64,000 nt of DNA from Hepsetus odoe (GCA_017165825.1 CM029377.1:26125167-26189166); one strand, 5' to 3'. Shown: positions 11,671 through 22,331, counted from the first letter of the stretch. The notes: generated by a model not told the origin, from the sequence alone. Numbers and translations are program-made.

Positions 11671-12400
11671 CTTCTCTTCAATATTTAAAATGTTCCCATA
11701 TTTCAAATATAGTCAGGAGTTACAGTGAGGCAGGTAATGGAAGCTGTTGGGTTTAATTCAAAATGTCCCCCCTTTGCCCCAGGTTAAGCCAGTCAGCCAA
11801 AACATAGTTGCTTATTCCAGGAACAAACTATGTGATATTTGTCTCTCACAATGGTAGCAATGTCAAATTAGTTCATTAAGTGGAGTACATTCTTGCAGTG
11901 TATAGGCCAGGAGGCTGGCAGCTCTACGAGTATGACAATGAATAATCATTGTTGACAACCTTGCATAAGTTCATAGGCATTTTGGAAGAAGGATCAAGAA
12001 ATCGTGGTGCTGTGTCATGCTGGTGGTCTCCAAAAACAAATCTAAAAGAAGAAACAATTCTCCAAGAGGACAAGGTGGACTATCTTTTAAAGAGAAATTC
12101 TCTGTCAACATGTCTAGGACACTTCATAAAAGCAATTCTCAGGTTTATTGTATGTAAACAAGATGTCACACTAGATCTTCCACTATTTCTCACCAACATT
12201 TTTCTTTTACGATTTTCTTTTGACACACCCCATCACTCCCTGTTTAGTAAAATCTTTTAAACGCATTAAAGTGCATAAGTTGAGCATCATCAGCACTACC
12301 TCTAAATTTGTAAATGTTATGTAATGTAACAAAAAAGTTAAGTTATATCTGCTAGTCTACTGATATAAAAATGTAAAATTCAAAAAAGCAAAACTCTCAC
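11671..12400. other. No gene recognised
   Basis: CT-rich low-complexity sequence passes into AT-rich DNA. The open frame at about 11,949-12,260 matches nothing I know and has no coding support. Confidence 0.5.
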
Positions 12401-12404
12401 ACAC

Positions 12405-12715
12405 TCTTTTTCCTCGCCCCTCGTCCTAAGTAGGGTTGCAGGGGGTGCTGGAGTCTGTCCCAGCTCTCATAAGGCGAAAAGGCGGGGAGACATTTTGGAC
12501 AGGTCGCCAGTCCATCGCAGGGCAGATACACAGACAACACACCTACAGACAATCTAGCATCTTCGGTCCACTAGACTTTGGATGGTGGGAGGAAGCCAGA
12601 ACTCACAGTGGAAACAAACACAGAAACAAGGAGAACATGCAAACTCCACGCAGAAACAACTCAGACCACCCCGCCTGGGAATCGACAGTGCTACCCACTA
12701 CACCACCGGTGCCCG
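12405..12715 (-). mobile_element. Dispersed SINE-like repeat, family C
   Basis: Contains blocks common in fish genomes: ggtcgccagtccatcgcagg, gatggtgggaggaagcc and ggagaacatgcaaactccac, ending with a head-like gaatcgacagtgctaccca. Read on the minus strand, a related copy lies at 38,350-38,665 on the plus strand. Its 3' half also forms the tail of the chimeric SINE copies at 21,547 and 37,068. Confidence 0.75.
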
Positions 12716-13046
12716 AAACACAAGAAGATTGTCTGAAATTTAAAAATGTATCCAAAATAATATTGTAGTAATATTTTATATATACTTGATTTAATCCTAT
12801 TCATTAGTTACATTTTAACAATAATGTTGTTCAATTTCCTGCTTCGGACTGATAGGCCTGTGCTGCCCATGCTTGTTTCAGACATCACTGATGCAGAGTA
12901 ACAGCTGTGTGTGCTGGAGGTGCTGGGCATTAGGACATCAGGCACGCACAATGAGGGGATCATCTAAGGGCATTAGTGTTGGAGCGGTTGGGGCAGGATT
13001 ACACCACAGGCTCCAGGCCATCTGCGCTACAGTGCAACACAAATAG

Positions 13047-13168
13047 ATCTCTTCTTTTCTCTTCTCTTCTGTTCTCTTCTGTTCTCTTCTTTTCTCTTCT
13101 CTTCTCTTCTCTTCTCTTCTCTTCTCTTCTCTTCTCTTCTCTTCTCTTCTCTTCTCTTCTCTTCTCTA
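13047..13168. repeat. (TTCTC)n pentanucleotide array
   Basis: About 120 bases of TTCTC/TTTTC units, pure from about 13,090. Open frames through it are artefacts of the repeat. Confidence 0.95.
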
Positions 13169-13403
13169 CTGTATGTGTTTTTTTTATATCTGAACTTGTC
13201 CTTAAGCAGCTAAATCTGAATGGGCATCCTCAACATTTTTTTGTACTCTTTATTCTTTCCTTCTTCTTTTTTTTGCTCTTATCTATTGTGTTCCCTTTTC
13301 TGCTCTATTCTAATCTCTTCCACTGACTTCTCTTCATCTTTTCTTATTCTTCTCTGCTCTATTCTTCTATTGTTCTCTGTCCCGCTTTACTTTTCTGTTC
13401 CCC

Positions 13404-13720
13404 TGTCTTCATCTAATCCTTCATCTCTTCTTTTCTTTTGCGTGAGAAGATGATTTTAGGGTTATTTATTTTTGGCTGAATGAGGGATGCATAGAGTAGG
13501 AATCTGACAATACTGACGCAAAAAATATGTGTTAATTCTCTTCTCTTCTCTTCATTCTTCCATCATTTTTCAATTATGCCTATACCTATGCCTATGGCTC
13601 ATGCCTATATAAGTACAAACAGGTCTGCTCTGCATTCCTCCACATTCTGTTCTCTGGTCTCTTCTCTATTTTTTCTCCAATGTCCTCTGTTTCTCTGTTT
13701 TTCCCTCTCTTCTCTTCTCT
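13404..13720. repeat. Local duplication, copy 2 (empty site of the solo LTR)
   Basis: Paralogue of 10,971-11,670. The sequence runs without interruption from gtgttaatt into the CT-rich segment, exactly where copy 1 has the LTR, so it represents the state before insertion. Confidence 0.82.
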
Positions 13721-13782
13721 TCCCTTCCCTTCTCTTCCCTTCCCTTCCCTTCCCCTCCCTTCCCTTCCCCTCCCTTCTCTGT
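13711..13782. repeat. (TTCCC)n low-complexity tract
   Basis: Pyrimidine-rich array of TTCCC and TCTTC units following the second duplication copy. Confidence 0.9.
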
Positions 13783-14515
13783 CCACCTTTCAACCTCAAC
13801 AGGCCTCCCAAGACTCCTTCATGTCTGCCTCTCACAAACCCTCTCACGTGCCCCTGTTTGCAGCTTCTCCTTCAACCCTCCATCCTGCCCTTTTTATGGT
13901 GTCTTTGCTGCCTGATTTGGGTCACGGGGCCCCTGGGAAAGAGGCGATGCTAAAATAGGCTGGGCAGTGGGTTGACTCCCTCAGTGGTATTAGAAAGCTC
14001 AAAGAAAGACAGAAAAAAAGAAAAAGGAAAAATGAAAGGAACATACACAATGACCTTGTCAGTCCTGTGCAAATATCTGTTAGCCATCCCCAGCTGTTCG
14101 TAAGAAACTTTATTCCGAGGAAAGTAATAAACTAAGAGAACGTATAAGATCTGTGTTTTTATGTTAAAGATGCCTACTGAAGATTAAGAATAAGTAAGGT
14201 GTAGTTTAGGCTGTAAAAATCAGACTGGGTGGGTTCATTTCTGACAGTGAGCTCACAACTGGACATTAGAATCAGCCCAGGATAATTGCATTAGGGGGGA
14301 TTTAATGGCATTATCTTTACTTCAGGAGGGTAGTGCACTCCACAAAGCTACATGACATAGTGCTGGGTTACTAAACAATCAGGCAAAGGGACGCTGAACA
14401 TCCAAAAATCCAAGAGTTAAAGATTACAGGGTGGAATTTCATACCTGCATTAACGCTTATGATAACGACAGCTGTACATGCAGACAAACGTAAGCTGATT
14501 TAAAATGATATGACC
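13783..14515. other. No gene recognised
   Basis: No supported coding region. The frame through the pyrimidine tract into ctcaacaggcctcccaagac is proline/serine-rich only because of the repeat. Confidence 0.5.
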
Positions 14516-14756
14516 AGCAGTGACCAAGTGGGTAGGGACTAGGTGCAGGATCAGAAGGTTGTGGGTTCAAGCCCCAGACCATTAGGTTGCCCTGAAGTAC
14601 CCTTAAGCAAGGTACCGTCCCCATCCCTGCTCTCTGGGCAGTTTTAAATAGCTTCCCCTGCTGCACGGTGTGCATGGGTTAAAAGCAGAGGTTGCATGTC
14701 TTTGTGCTTCACTGTGTGCTGTGCTGCTTTACAATGACTATTAGTCACTTTCACTT
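14516..14756 (+). mobile_element. tRNA-derived SINE, family A (nearly full length)
   Basis: Has the tRNA-like head with gtgggttcaagcccc, the core ggttgccctgaagtaccctt and gtaccgtccccatccctgct, and a well-kept tail ending gactattagtcactttcact. The A box is slightly damaged. Confidence 0.88.
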
Positions 14757-15613
14757 CTGTGAGGGAAAAATGCTGATCTGAAGGTTAATCATCATTGTGT
14801 CAAGGAAAGTTCTCTTATTTTGATATAAACTCTAAACCACCTTTATGGTGGGGGGGGGGTGTTTATTGCAGGACCCTAATAAAATAGATAAGGACAGAAA
14901 GCAGATGCTCCAGAAGGGTTTAGAGCTGGAGGATCATCAGACCTCAGCAAAGTATATTAAGTCTTACACTGAAAACACAAGTGTCAACACAGTATGTTTT
15001 TGGGACAGTGAATTTACAGATAGAAATGTGTTCTTCTCTCTCTTTTTTTACTGCTGGCTCAAGGGTGTTACCAGTCTAGGTATACTGTGGATATCTGATG
15101 AGAGACAGGGCAGTTGTTCTGAAGCATCTAGATTCAGAGATGGCAAAGACTGCCTTCTGCTGGCAAGAAAAGATACATATGATAAAATATCTCAAAAAAT
15201 CATAAAATATTTAAAGGTAAACAGAGCATTTTCATTTGAGAAGCACAAACTCTACTTACCTAGTAAATTAAAGCACAGTAAAATGGTATTTGTGAATGTA
15301 ACCTCATATTATAGTGCTTTGCAGTGGTTTTCCAAAGTAATCTCACACAACAAGAAATGATTCTCTGCAGTTTTATCACAAGAGAAATAACAACTCTTGT
15401 GTTTAGCAAGAGTCAACCAAAGCTTTTAACGGGACTAAAACCATTTTGCATGAAAATGGCTTCGTAAAAAACAAATAGAATTGCAATCTTGCATGTAAGG
15501 GTCAACACTTTTATAAATTATAATACTTCATAATTCGTGCATTAAACTTTCTATTGACAGATAACTTCATGTAGACAAAACTTGCATAAATGCTGAAACA
15601 TTTGGGGGCAGAT
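14757..15613. other. No gene recognised; one unassigned 171-codon frame
   Basis: A plus-strand frame from an ATG at 14,845 to 15,360 could encode 171 residues, but I see no motif, signal peptide or family likeness. It begins in a run of nine G in AT-rich DNA and is most likely chance. Confidence 0.4.
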
Positions 15614-15840
15614 GGGGCAGCGGTGACCTAGTTAGGGCATTGGCTCCAGGACCAGAAAGTTGTTGATTCGAATCCCAGACAAATAGGTTGTCTTGAGGTA
15701 CCCTTGAGCAGGGTACCATCCCTATCACTGCTCCTCTGATGCTTTCAATAGCTGCTCTCTGCTGCACGTGTATGTGGGTCAAATGTAGAGATCATGTTTT
15801 GCTGTGTTTCACAATGACAAGAATAGTAAATTACTTTTCT
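15614..15840 (+). mobile_element. tRNA-derived SINE, family A
   Basis: Starts ggggcagcggtgacctagtt, has the B-box-like gattcgaatcccag, then the core ggttgtcttgaggtaccctt and the tail ending near aaattacttttct. Confidence 0.85.
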
Positions 15841-16499
15841 GAAGTTCAAGCCCAAGGTCACCACTAAGTACTGGATATAAATTGGGATGCCAGCATTATT
15901 TAGCCTGTGATAAGAATTCTCAACATTCAGCATTTCTGAATTTTAGATTGGGGAGAGTAAAACAGCTTTGAAGCTAAAACAGTAAGGCTTGACGTTGATA
16001 TTATTGGTGTATGTGTATAATGCCGGCTGTACTTACATCTCATTGACCTGGTGACGGGGTCCCTGCACCTGCCCCACCACTGTCCCTCTGTTTGTATTCT
16101 TCACCCAGCCAACCAATCCAAGGCTGAGTCCTTCTCTCTCTGTGTACTGAGAGACACAGAAAGATACTTTCATTATTACTGCAGTAATATTAATAATATT
16201 AATGATTTAATTTTTACCTGTAAGGTCTGCCTGTTAGCAATACTGTAGTCAAGTCATGTACTTTCAAGCTGAAATTGTATAAACTTTAAGTTTATAAAAT
16301 TTTTCACTCACTCAGTCTCCTAAGACTGCTTTAGCTTCAGCTGCATCTGTGAGCATAATAGAGATTACAAACCTTTCCAATACCACTGTTGTTTGAAACG
16401 TCTCCCCCAATGTCCAGGATTTATTCCTTTTTAAAGCTGAGAGTAAGTCATATTGTGCCCTGAAACACTTGGACTAGACTGTTAGACCCTAATTTCAGC
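15841..16499. other. No gene recognised
   Basis: Short frames only; no repeat or gene likeness seen. Confidence 0.5.
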
Positions 16500-16500
16500 A

Positions 16501-16692
16501 TGGGGTGGTGGTGGTCTAGTGGTAGGATTCTCACCTATAGACGAAAAGGTTGCAGGTTTAAATCCCACCTCCAGCTCTACCACTATTAAGTTCCTGAACA
16601 AAGCCCTTAACTCCAAGTTGCTCCAGAGGGACTATCTCTGGAAATGGAAGTTGCTCTGGAAAAGTGTGCCTGCTAAATGCTGTAAATGTGGT
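16501..16692 (+). mobile_element. tRNA-derived SINE, family D (GTCTGC-TAAATG tail)
   Basis: Head with ggtggtctagtggtagga and aggtttaaatccc, a middle with gagggactatctct, and a 3' end with ttgctctggaaaagtgtgcctgctaaatgctgtaaatgt. The form gctctggataa(g)...tctgctaaatg...taaatg is widespread in fish SINEs. Other copies are at 37,374 and 42,294. Confidence 0.82.
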
Positions 16693-17770
16693 TTGCATCA
16701 GTTGAGAGATGTATTAAAGGGGACACCTAGGGCTGTTTTGATGACTACTAAACTGATGGAACAACGTCTGCACACTAAACATGTCCTGGCTGATCAATTA
16801 TGTCAGGGGTCAGAGGGAAAATATATAAATTAGACTTTTGGCTGAAGTATTCCTTAATGAAGCTACTGAATGAAGATCCTGTAACTTAGACATACAAGAC
16901 ATACCTTGTAACTTACCACACCTCTGTGACTCTATGACATGCAAAATCCTATTCAAATGTTCATAGCTTAATGAACATTTGAATAGGATCAAAAGCTTAA
17001 TTGCAAATTCAATGTCAAATTCATACATGAGCAAGACCAGTTTAATCAGAAGTCATGAAAATCTGGCAGCCCTGCTCTAACTGCAATACTATCACTGAAA
17101 AACTGTATGTTTTAACACCTGGTAATGGGTATAAAATAGTTATATTTTACAATCAACATAAGTTTAGTGCATTGCCCATAATTTAATAATTGCAGTATAA
17201 AGTTGTCCACAATGGTTTAATGTTAAATCTGCTTGCTCATTTGCAATCATTCCCAGCAGTGGTTACAGGATCCAGGGTGTTTAAAGCTTTGATGTTCAAA
17301 GATAATTTAAAGAAAGTTACTAAAACAAGTTACTGACAAATTTACAGATATGCTGCCTGATATTTCATGCATTACTTAAAGGGTTTCCAGTGTGAAAATG
17401 AAAAAATGAAAGAGTAATCCAGCAATCAAATATCAAATTCATTTATGACAACATCTATTTCCCTTCATAAACTTCTGAAATCTGCAACAAACATTTGTGT
17501 GACCCTGTTGAATTTTTTTAATTTCATTTTTTAATAAAAAGTGATTTGGTGATGGTCTGCAGAGACACTGCTTATCATTCAAACTGTAAAGTAATCACTC
17601 AGCTAGTTCAAATATTTTAGTTGACTTACTTTTTAAACAGAGTAGTTAAGTCAGCTCCAATGGTTTATGGTGGTATTCAACATTTTGTTTTATGCGTACA
17701 TATGTAACAGTTTCTAAAGTATGTTAATTAAAAAATCTGATCTTTGTAATTAAAATGTAACATTTGTTAT
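16693..17770. other. No gene; contains a perfect 19-bp hairpin
   Basis: No supported reading frame. The notable item is the inverted repeat 16,946-16,964 / 16,971-16,989 around the loop AGCTTA. The rest is AT-rich and featureless to my reading. Confidence 0.5.
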
Positions 17771-18145
17771 TAAAATGAACAAGATGAAAAGACAGAGCTG
17801 GAGATAGCAGAGTTAAAGATGCTGAGACTTTCGTTGTGTGTGAAGAGGATGGACAGGATTAGAAATTAGTATATGAAAGGGACAGATCCCCCATTTTGTG
17901 GACCAAGTTAAAAAAGCAAGGTTGTGTTGGTTTGGACATGTCCAGAGGAGAGACAAGGATTATATTGGGATGTTGAAGATAGAGCGGCCAGGAATAAGGG
18001 AAATGAGGAGGATCATGGACATGATGAGAGAGGACATTCAGATTGTTGGTTTGAACAAGAAGATGCAGAGGACAGAGATACATGGAAATGGATGATCTGC
18101 TGTAGTGACCCCTAAACGGGAGCAAGATTGTTGAAATGATATATA
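17771..18145 (+). mobile_element. RTE-like LINE, 3' end of the reverse transcriptase ORF (fragment)
   Basis: Translation gives LCWFGHVQRRDKDYIGML followed by a Glu/Arg-rich stretch with MDMMREDIQIVG and AEDR, then cgacccctaaacgggagca-like 3' sequence. This FGHVQRR...GRR...EDAEDR tail is the familiar C-terminal end of RTE-type LINE polyproteins in fish and their 3' ends. Similar fragments are at 32,309 and 46,865. It is truncated on the 5' side and broken. Confidence 0.7.
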
Positions 18146-18182
18146 TTTAAAAGATTGAAAAGGCTAATATTACTGTTGAACT

Positions 18183-18184
<2 letters not shown>

Positions 18185-18228
<44 letters not shown>
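18185..18228. repeat. (TA)n microsatellite
   Basis: About 44 bases of TA, directly left of the Tc1-like element. Confidence 0.95.
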
Positions 18229-18231
<3 letters not shown>

Positions 18232-18239
18232 TGTACCCC

Positions 18240-19560
18240 TATATATACCCCTCACATTTTTGTAAATATTTCATTATACGGCACTGAAGATACGACACTT
18301 TGATACAATGTAAAGTACAATGTAAAGTAGTTTGATACAATGTAAAGTATATCAGTGTAAATTTGCTGTCCCCTCAAAATAACTCAACACAGCCATTAAT
18401 GTCTAAACCACTGGCAACAAAAGTGAGTACACCCCTCAGTGAGAAATGTCTACACTGTGCCCAAAGTGTCAATATTTTTTGTGGCCACCATTATTTTCCA
18501 GCACTGTCTTAACTCTCTTGGGCATGGAGATCACTAGAGCTTCACAGGTTGCCACTGGAATCCTCTTTCACTCCTCCATGATGACATCACGGAGCTGGTA
18601 GATGTTAGAGACCTTGTGCTCCACCACCCTCCATTTGAGGATGCCCCACAGATGCTCAATAGGGTTTAGGTCTGCAGACATGCTTGGCCAGTCCAGCACC
18701 TTTACCCTCATTTACTTTAGCAAGGCAGTGGTCGTCTTGGAGGTGTGTTTGGGGTCCTTATCATGTTGGAGTACTGCCCTGTGGCCCAGTTTATGAAGAG
18801 AGGGGATCATGCTCTGTCACAGAACATGTTGGCATTCATGGTTCCTTCAATGAACTGTAGCTCCCCAGTGCTGGCAGCACTCATGCAGCCCCAAACCATG
18901 ACACTCCTACCACCATGCTTGACTGTAGGCAAGACACACTTGTCTTTGTACTCCTCACCTGGTTGCTGCTACACACACTTGACACAATCTGAACCAAATA
19001 CGATCATCTTGGTCTCATCAGACCACAGGATATGGTTCCAGAAATCCATATCCTTAGTCTGCTTGTCTTCAGCAAACTGTTTGCGGGCTTTCTTGTGCAT
19101 CATCTATAGAAGAGGCTTCCTTCTGGGACGACAGTCATGTAGACCAATTTGATGCAGTGTGCAGTGTATGGTCTGAGCACTGAGAAGCCGACCCCCCATC
19201 CCTTTAACCTCTGCAGTGATGCTGGCAGCACCATACGTCAGGACAAACCTTGGATATGACGCTGAGCATGTGCACTCAACTTCTTTGGTTGACCATGGTG
19301 AGGCCTGTTCTGAGTGGAACCTGTCCTGTTAAACCGCTGTATGGTCTTGGCCACTGTGCTGCAGCTCAGTTTCAGGGTGTTAACAACCTTCTTATAGCCT
19401 AGGCCATCTTTATGTAGAGCAACAATTCTTTTTTTCAGATCCTCAGAGAGTTCTTTGCCATGAGGTACCATGTAGAACTTCCAGTGACCAGTGTGAGAGA
19501 GTGTGAGAGCGATATCACCAAATTTAACACACCTGCTCCCCATTCACACCTGAGATGTTG
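18240..19560 (-). mobile_element. Tc1-like transposon, minus strand, truncated
   Basis: The left side carries the typical long terminal inverted repeat of one fish Tc1 type (ggcaacaaaagtgagtacac). The minus strand codes for transposase: an N-terminal helix-turn-helix part with EDLKKRIVALHKDGLGYKKV and RPHHGQPKKL (19,238-19,543), and downstream DLNPIEHLWGIL-type sequence near 18,660-18,690. Stops and frameshifts split the frame, so it is dead. The right inverted repeat is missing; the sequence stops about where the LTR-like element 2 starts. Confidence 0.88.
19238..19543 (-). pseudogene. Tc1-like transposase, N-terminal part
   Basis: About 100 codons covering the paired-like DNA-binding domain: a first helix-turn-helix with LSEDLKKRIVALHKDG and YKKVVNTLKLSCSTVAKTI, then the GRPR-like linker NRPHHGQPKKLSA. 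The catalytic DDE part follows on the same strand toward 18,500 but is out of frame and has stops. It is a relic. Confidence 0.88.
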
Positions 19561-19963
19561 TTTACATGTCACGGGTTGGGTTTGTTTTGGTCACGGTAGA
19601 GGGTGCTCTGTTCTGACTGAGCACACCTGAGCTTACAGGTGTGCTTCACTGTGGCTGGCAAAAACGTCCCAATGAAGCACAAAACGTGCCCTGCATGAAT
19701 CACAGCGGAAAGATGGCGGAAAACGCCCCCTGAGTTCCTTCAACAAGGGAAGTCGACCAAAAGGGCCCTTTGGATCATGGAAAGTGGTATCATATCATCC
19801 CCAAGCTCATCTCACCTAACCACTCTGCCAGGACGTCGAGGACAGCAGTACTTCCACAAAGTAAGGAGGTTAATACAGAGATTCCCTCAAACAAAAGTTC
19901 CAGGAAGAAGGCAGAGATGGAGCAGCTCCAGGTTAGTGGGAATGATGGAATAAGTGTAAACAA

Positions 19964-20581
19964 TTGGAAGATGAAAACATCTCCCGCCAAGCCATGAATC
20001 ACCAGCTTCAAGAAAGCAACCAGTCTGACGTAAGTTCCCTTCAGGAGAATTTGGCCAAAGTCAGTAGGGAACTAGAGGAGAAGCATGCTGGGTATCTAGA
20101 ATATGAAAAGGACTGTAAAAACCAGGGTGAACAGATTATTTGGTTAACTGAAAGCTTGAACAGTACCCAGGAGGAACTAAGAGTTGAATCAGAAAAGCTC
20201 AGTCAGGCCAAGGTAAAGCATTGTGCACTTCTCAGGGACATTCACCAAAGAGATGAACAGATCAGCAGCCTGAACATCCAGATCACTCAACAGAAGGAGT
20301 TGCTGACACAGCTCAATCAACAGCTGACAGAGAGAGAAGTGGAGAAACTGGAGAATAAAGTGGCCATTATGGAACAACAACTGAATCAGACCAGGGCAGA
20401 GCTGAAGCAGACGCAGGACAACAGCGCCGATCTGCAGGCAGAACTAGAAGAAGCCCAGCGGGAGGCCAGTAAACTCACAGAGCTGCAAGAGCATGTCAGA
20501 GGTATGGGAGCAGTATTGAAGAACTGCTGCTCAGAAGTGAAGGTCCTGAAATCTCGACTTGCTCAGCAGACCCAAGTGTAA
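19964..20581 (+). pseudogene. Coiled-coil segment of element 2
   Basis: About 205 codons dominated by Glu, Gln, Leu and Lys in heptad-like spacing, e.g. SLQENLAKVSRELEEKHA and LQAELEEAQREASKLTEL. The region from DEQISSLN onward aligns with the coiled coil of element 1. The frame ends in TAA (20,579-20,581), but the same frame continues after it into the eRF1-like part, and element 1 has CAAGCTGGAACC at the matching place. The stop is therefore probably a later mutation. The host source gene is not recognised; kinesin-tail or centrosomal coiled coils are possible. Confidence 0.65.
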
Positions 20582-20593
20582 GCTGGAACCCTG

Positions 20594-21136
20594 GTGGATA
20601 GCTCCAAATTGGAGCAGTGGAGAAACAGTCTGACAGAAGAGAAGGGCAAGGAGAAGAAAATCAACATTGAATTTGAGCCTTTCAATCCCATCAATACCTC
20701 ACTCTATCTCCGCAATAACTTTTACACCGAAGCTCCTACAGCATCGTTGTCTATCAACAAGTTCGGCTTTATCGTGATCGATGGTAGCGATGTGCGATAT
20801 GGGACATCACAGGGCAACGCTAGAGAAGTGCTACATAAAGTTACAGTGGACCCTCCTAAAGAGCATGGTCGAGGAGTGCAGTTTGTGCACTGTTTTGCAT
20901 GTTTGAGTATGGAAAAGAAGCTAAGAAGTCGCTATTTTTATGAGAACCTACACCCCACAAGATCCATCTTGCAGGTACATAGGGTAGAGAGCCATGGTGC
21001 AGAGAAGGTCAAGTCCATTTTTCAAGAACACTCAGGTGGAAACTTTATGTGTTATGGACTGGATTCACGTAAGTTTCTTGAATGGTGCATTGACAGGTAC
21101 AGAGGGTTGGAAACACCCTGGAATCGGACGACATGA
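20594..21136 (+). pseudogene. Captured eRF1 (ETF1) fragment in element 2
   Basis: After a short coiled-coil remnant, translation gives EEKGKEKKINIEFEPFNP, INTSLYLRNNFYTEAPTA, FGFIVIDGS, TSQGNAREVLHKVTVDPP and KEHGRGVQF. This is the end of domain 1 and the start of domain 2 of eukaryotic release factor eRF1, which recognises stop codons and triggers peptide release. The catalytic GGQ motif reads GVQ here, so it could not work as a release factor. There is no ATG at the start of the similarity. After about SMEKKLRSR the likeness fades and the last 60 codons are unassigned. The similarity is continuous, with no intron-like gap, which suggests capture from spliced RNA. Confidence 0.8.
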
Positions 21137-21403
21137 GGAGCATAATGTCTTAGAGGTATGGTCTGTATTACTTTATGGTTGGGATAGCTGTTCCAATGAC
21201 CATGAAACCCTGAAAAGAACGGGGACTTTGGGGTACCCCTCGCCACCACCAGCAGCCCTGGATGTGGCTGTGGCTGGTCAGGGCCCCTCTTTAGTTGTTT
21301 CTGTTTTTGTAGACCTAGCCATGTGCCCCATTAAGGGGGCTGTTTATGTTTAATGTTTGCTTCCCCTCAAGGGTCCAGCTCTGGGGAGGTAAGATTGAGT
21401 GCC

Positions 21404-21404
<1 letters not shown>

Positions 21405-21466
<62 letters not shown>
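21405..21466. repeat. (TA)n microsatellite
   Basis: About 60 bases of TA immediately left of the MITE copy. Confidence 0.95.
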
Positions 21467-21467
<1 letters not shown>

Positions 21468-22236
21468 TGCAAAGGTTTTAGGCAGGTGTGAAAAATGCTG
21501 TAAACAAAGAATGCTTTCAGAAATATAAATAATGATTGTTTATTTTAGGGGCAGTGGTGGCCTAGTGGTTAGGGCGTTGGCCACATGATCGGGTCTGAAT
21601 CTCCCAGTAGGTTGCCATGAGGTACCCTTGAGCAAGGTTCCGCCCCCGTCACTGCTCCTCCCTGCGATGGGCTGGCGACCTGTCCAGGGTGTGTCCCTGT
21701 CCTTCGCCTCTCCTGTGTGAGCTGGACTCCAGCAACCCCCCGCGACCCCGCTTGGGACAAGTGGCAGAAAATGAATGAATGAATGACTGACTGACGACTG
21801 TTTATTTTTATCAATTTACAAAATGCAAAGGAGTTTAACAAAAGAAAAATTACTTACCTTTTGCCTTCAAACCAGCATCAGTTCTTCTAGGTACACTTGC
21901 ACACAGTCAGGGATTCTGCAGGATTATAGTCGGTGCATGATCAACCAGTTTTACCAAACAGGTGCTGATGATCATCAATGTCACACGGAGGAGAAACACA
22001 GTCATGTGGGAACAAAACTGTTCCACAAAAACTGTGTGCAAGTGTACCTAGAAGCACTGATGCTGTTTTAAGACAAGGTGGTCAGCACCAAATATTGATT
22101 TGATTTAGATTCTCTTTGTCTAGCTCACTGCATTTGTTGATGTGAAAATAAAGGATTAACACTTCCATTTTGAAAAAGCATTCTTGTTTACAGCATTTTT
22201 TCCACACCTGCTTCAAACTTTTGGTGCATAGTGTTG
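21467..22236. mobile_element. Tc1-type MITE with long inverted repeats, interrupted by a SINE
   Basis: Left arm starts ctgcaaaggttttaggcagg; right arm ends in the complement of the same type. Inside are gttcttctaggtacacttgc and its inverted counterpart gcaagtgtacctagaagcac, so the two halves form a foldback of more than 200 bases. A close relative is at 38,700-39,250. The left arm is split by a chimeric SINE at 21,547-21,798. No coding capacity. Confidence 0.88.
21547..21798 (+). mobile_element. Chimeric SINE (family A head joined to family C tail)
   Basis: Flanked by a perfect 10-bp target duplication TGTTTATTTT (21,537-21,546 and 21,799-21,808). The first half is family A (ggggcagtggtggcctagtg, ggttgccatgaggtaccctt, cactgctcctccc). 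At tgcgatgggctggcgacctg it passes to the 3' half of family C and ends in an (aatg)n tail. The same junction occurs at 37,068-37,269. Confidence 0.88.

Positions 22237-22331
<95 letters not shown>
22237..22331. repeat. (TA)n microsatellite
   Basis: About 90 bases of TA immediately right of the MITE copy. Confidence 0.95.

Larger units (their letters stand above)
19567..21400 (+). mobile_element. Older LTR-element relative carrying coiled coil and eRF1 piece (element 2)
   Basis: Starts TGTCACGGG and shares gctctgttctgactgagcac and acctgag with the LTR of element 1, but after about 120 bases the LTR-like part departs. The interior holds a coiled coil closely like that of element 1, for example DEQISSLNIQITQQKELL here against DEQISYMNVQIPEQEELL there. 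A fragment of eukaryotic release factor 1 follows. The 3' end resembles element 1 again (cccctcgccaccaccagca against cccctcaccaccaccagct; tttgtagacctagcc against tttgtggacctgacc). No 3' LTR and no target duplication is visible; a long TA array follows. It lacks enzymes of its own. Confidence 0.75.

Noticed and set aside
13047..13450. Leu/Phe/Ser-rich open frames in the pyrimidine tract
   Set aside because: Pure products of the TTCTC repeat; no coding evidence.
14845..15360. 171-codon plus-strand open frame
   Set aside because: No family likeness, starts in a G-run, no supporting splice or regulatory signals. Treated as chance.
18602..19152. Plus-strand open frames of 64 and 135 codons
   Set aside because: They are the antisense strand of the Tc1-like transposase.
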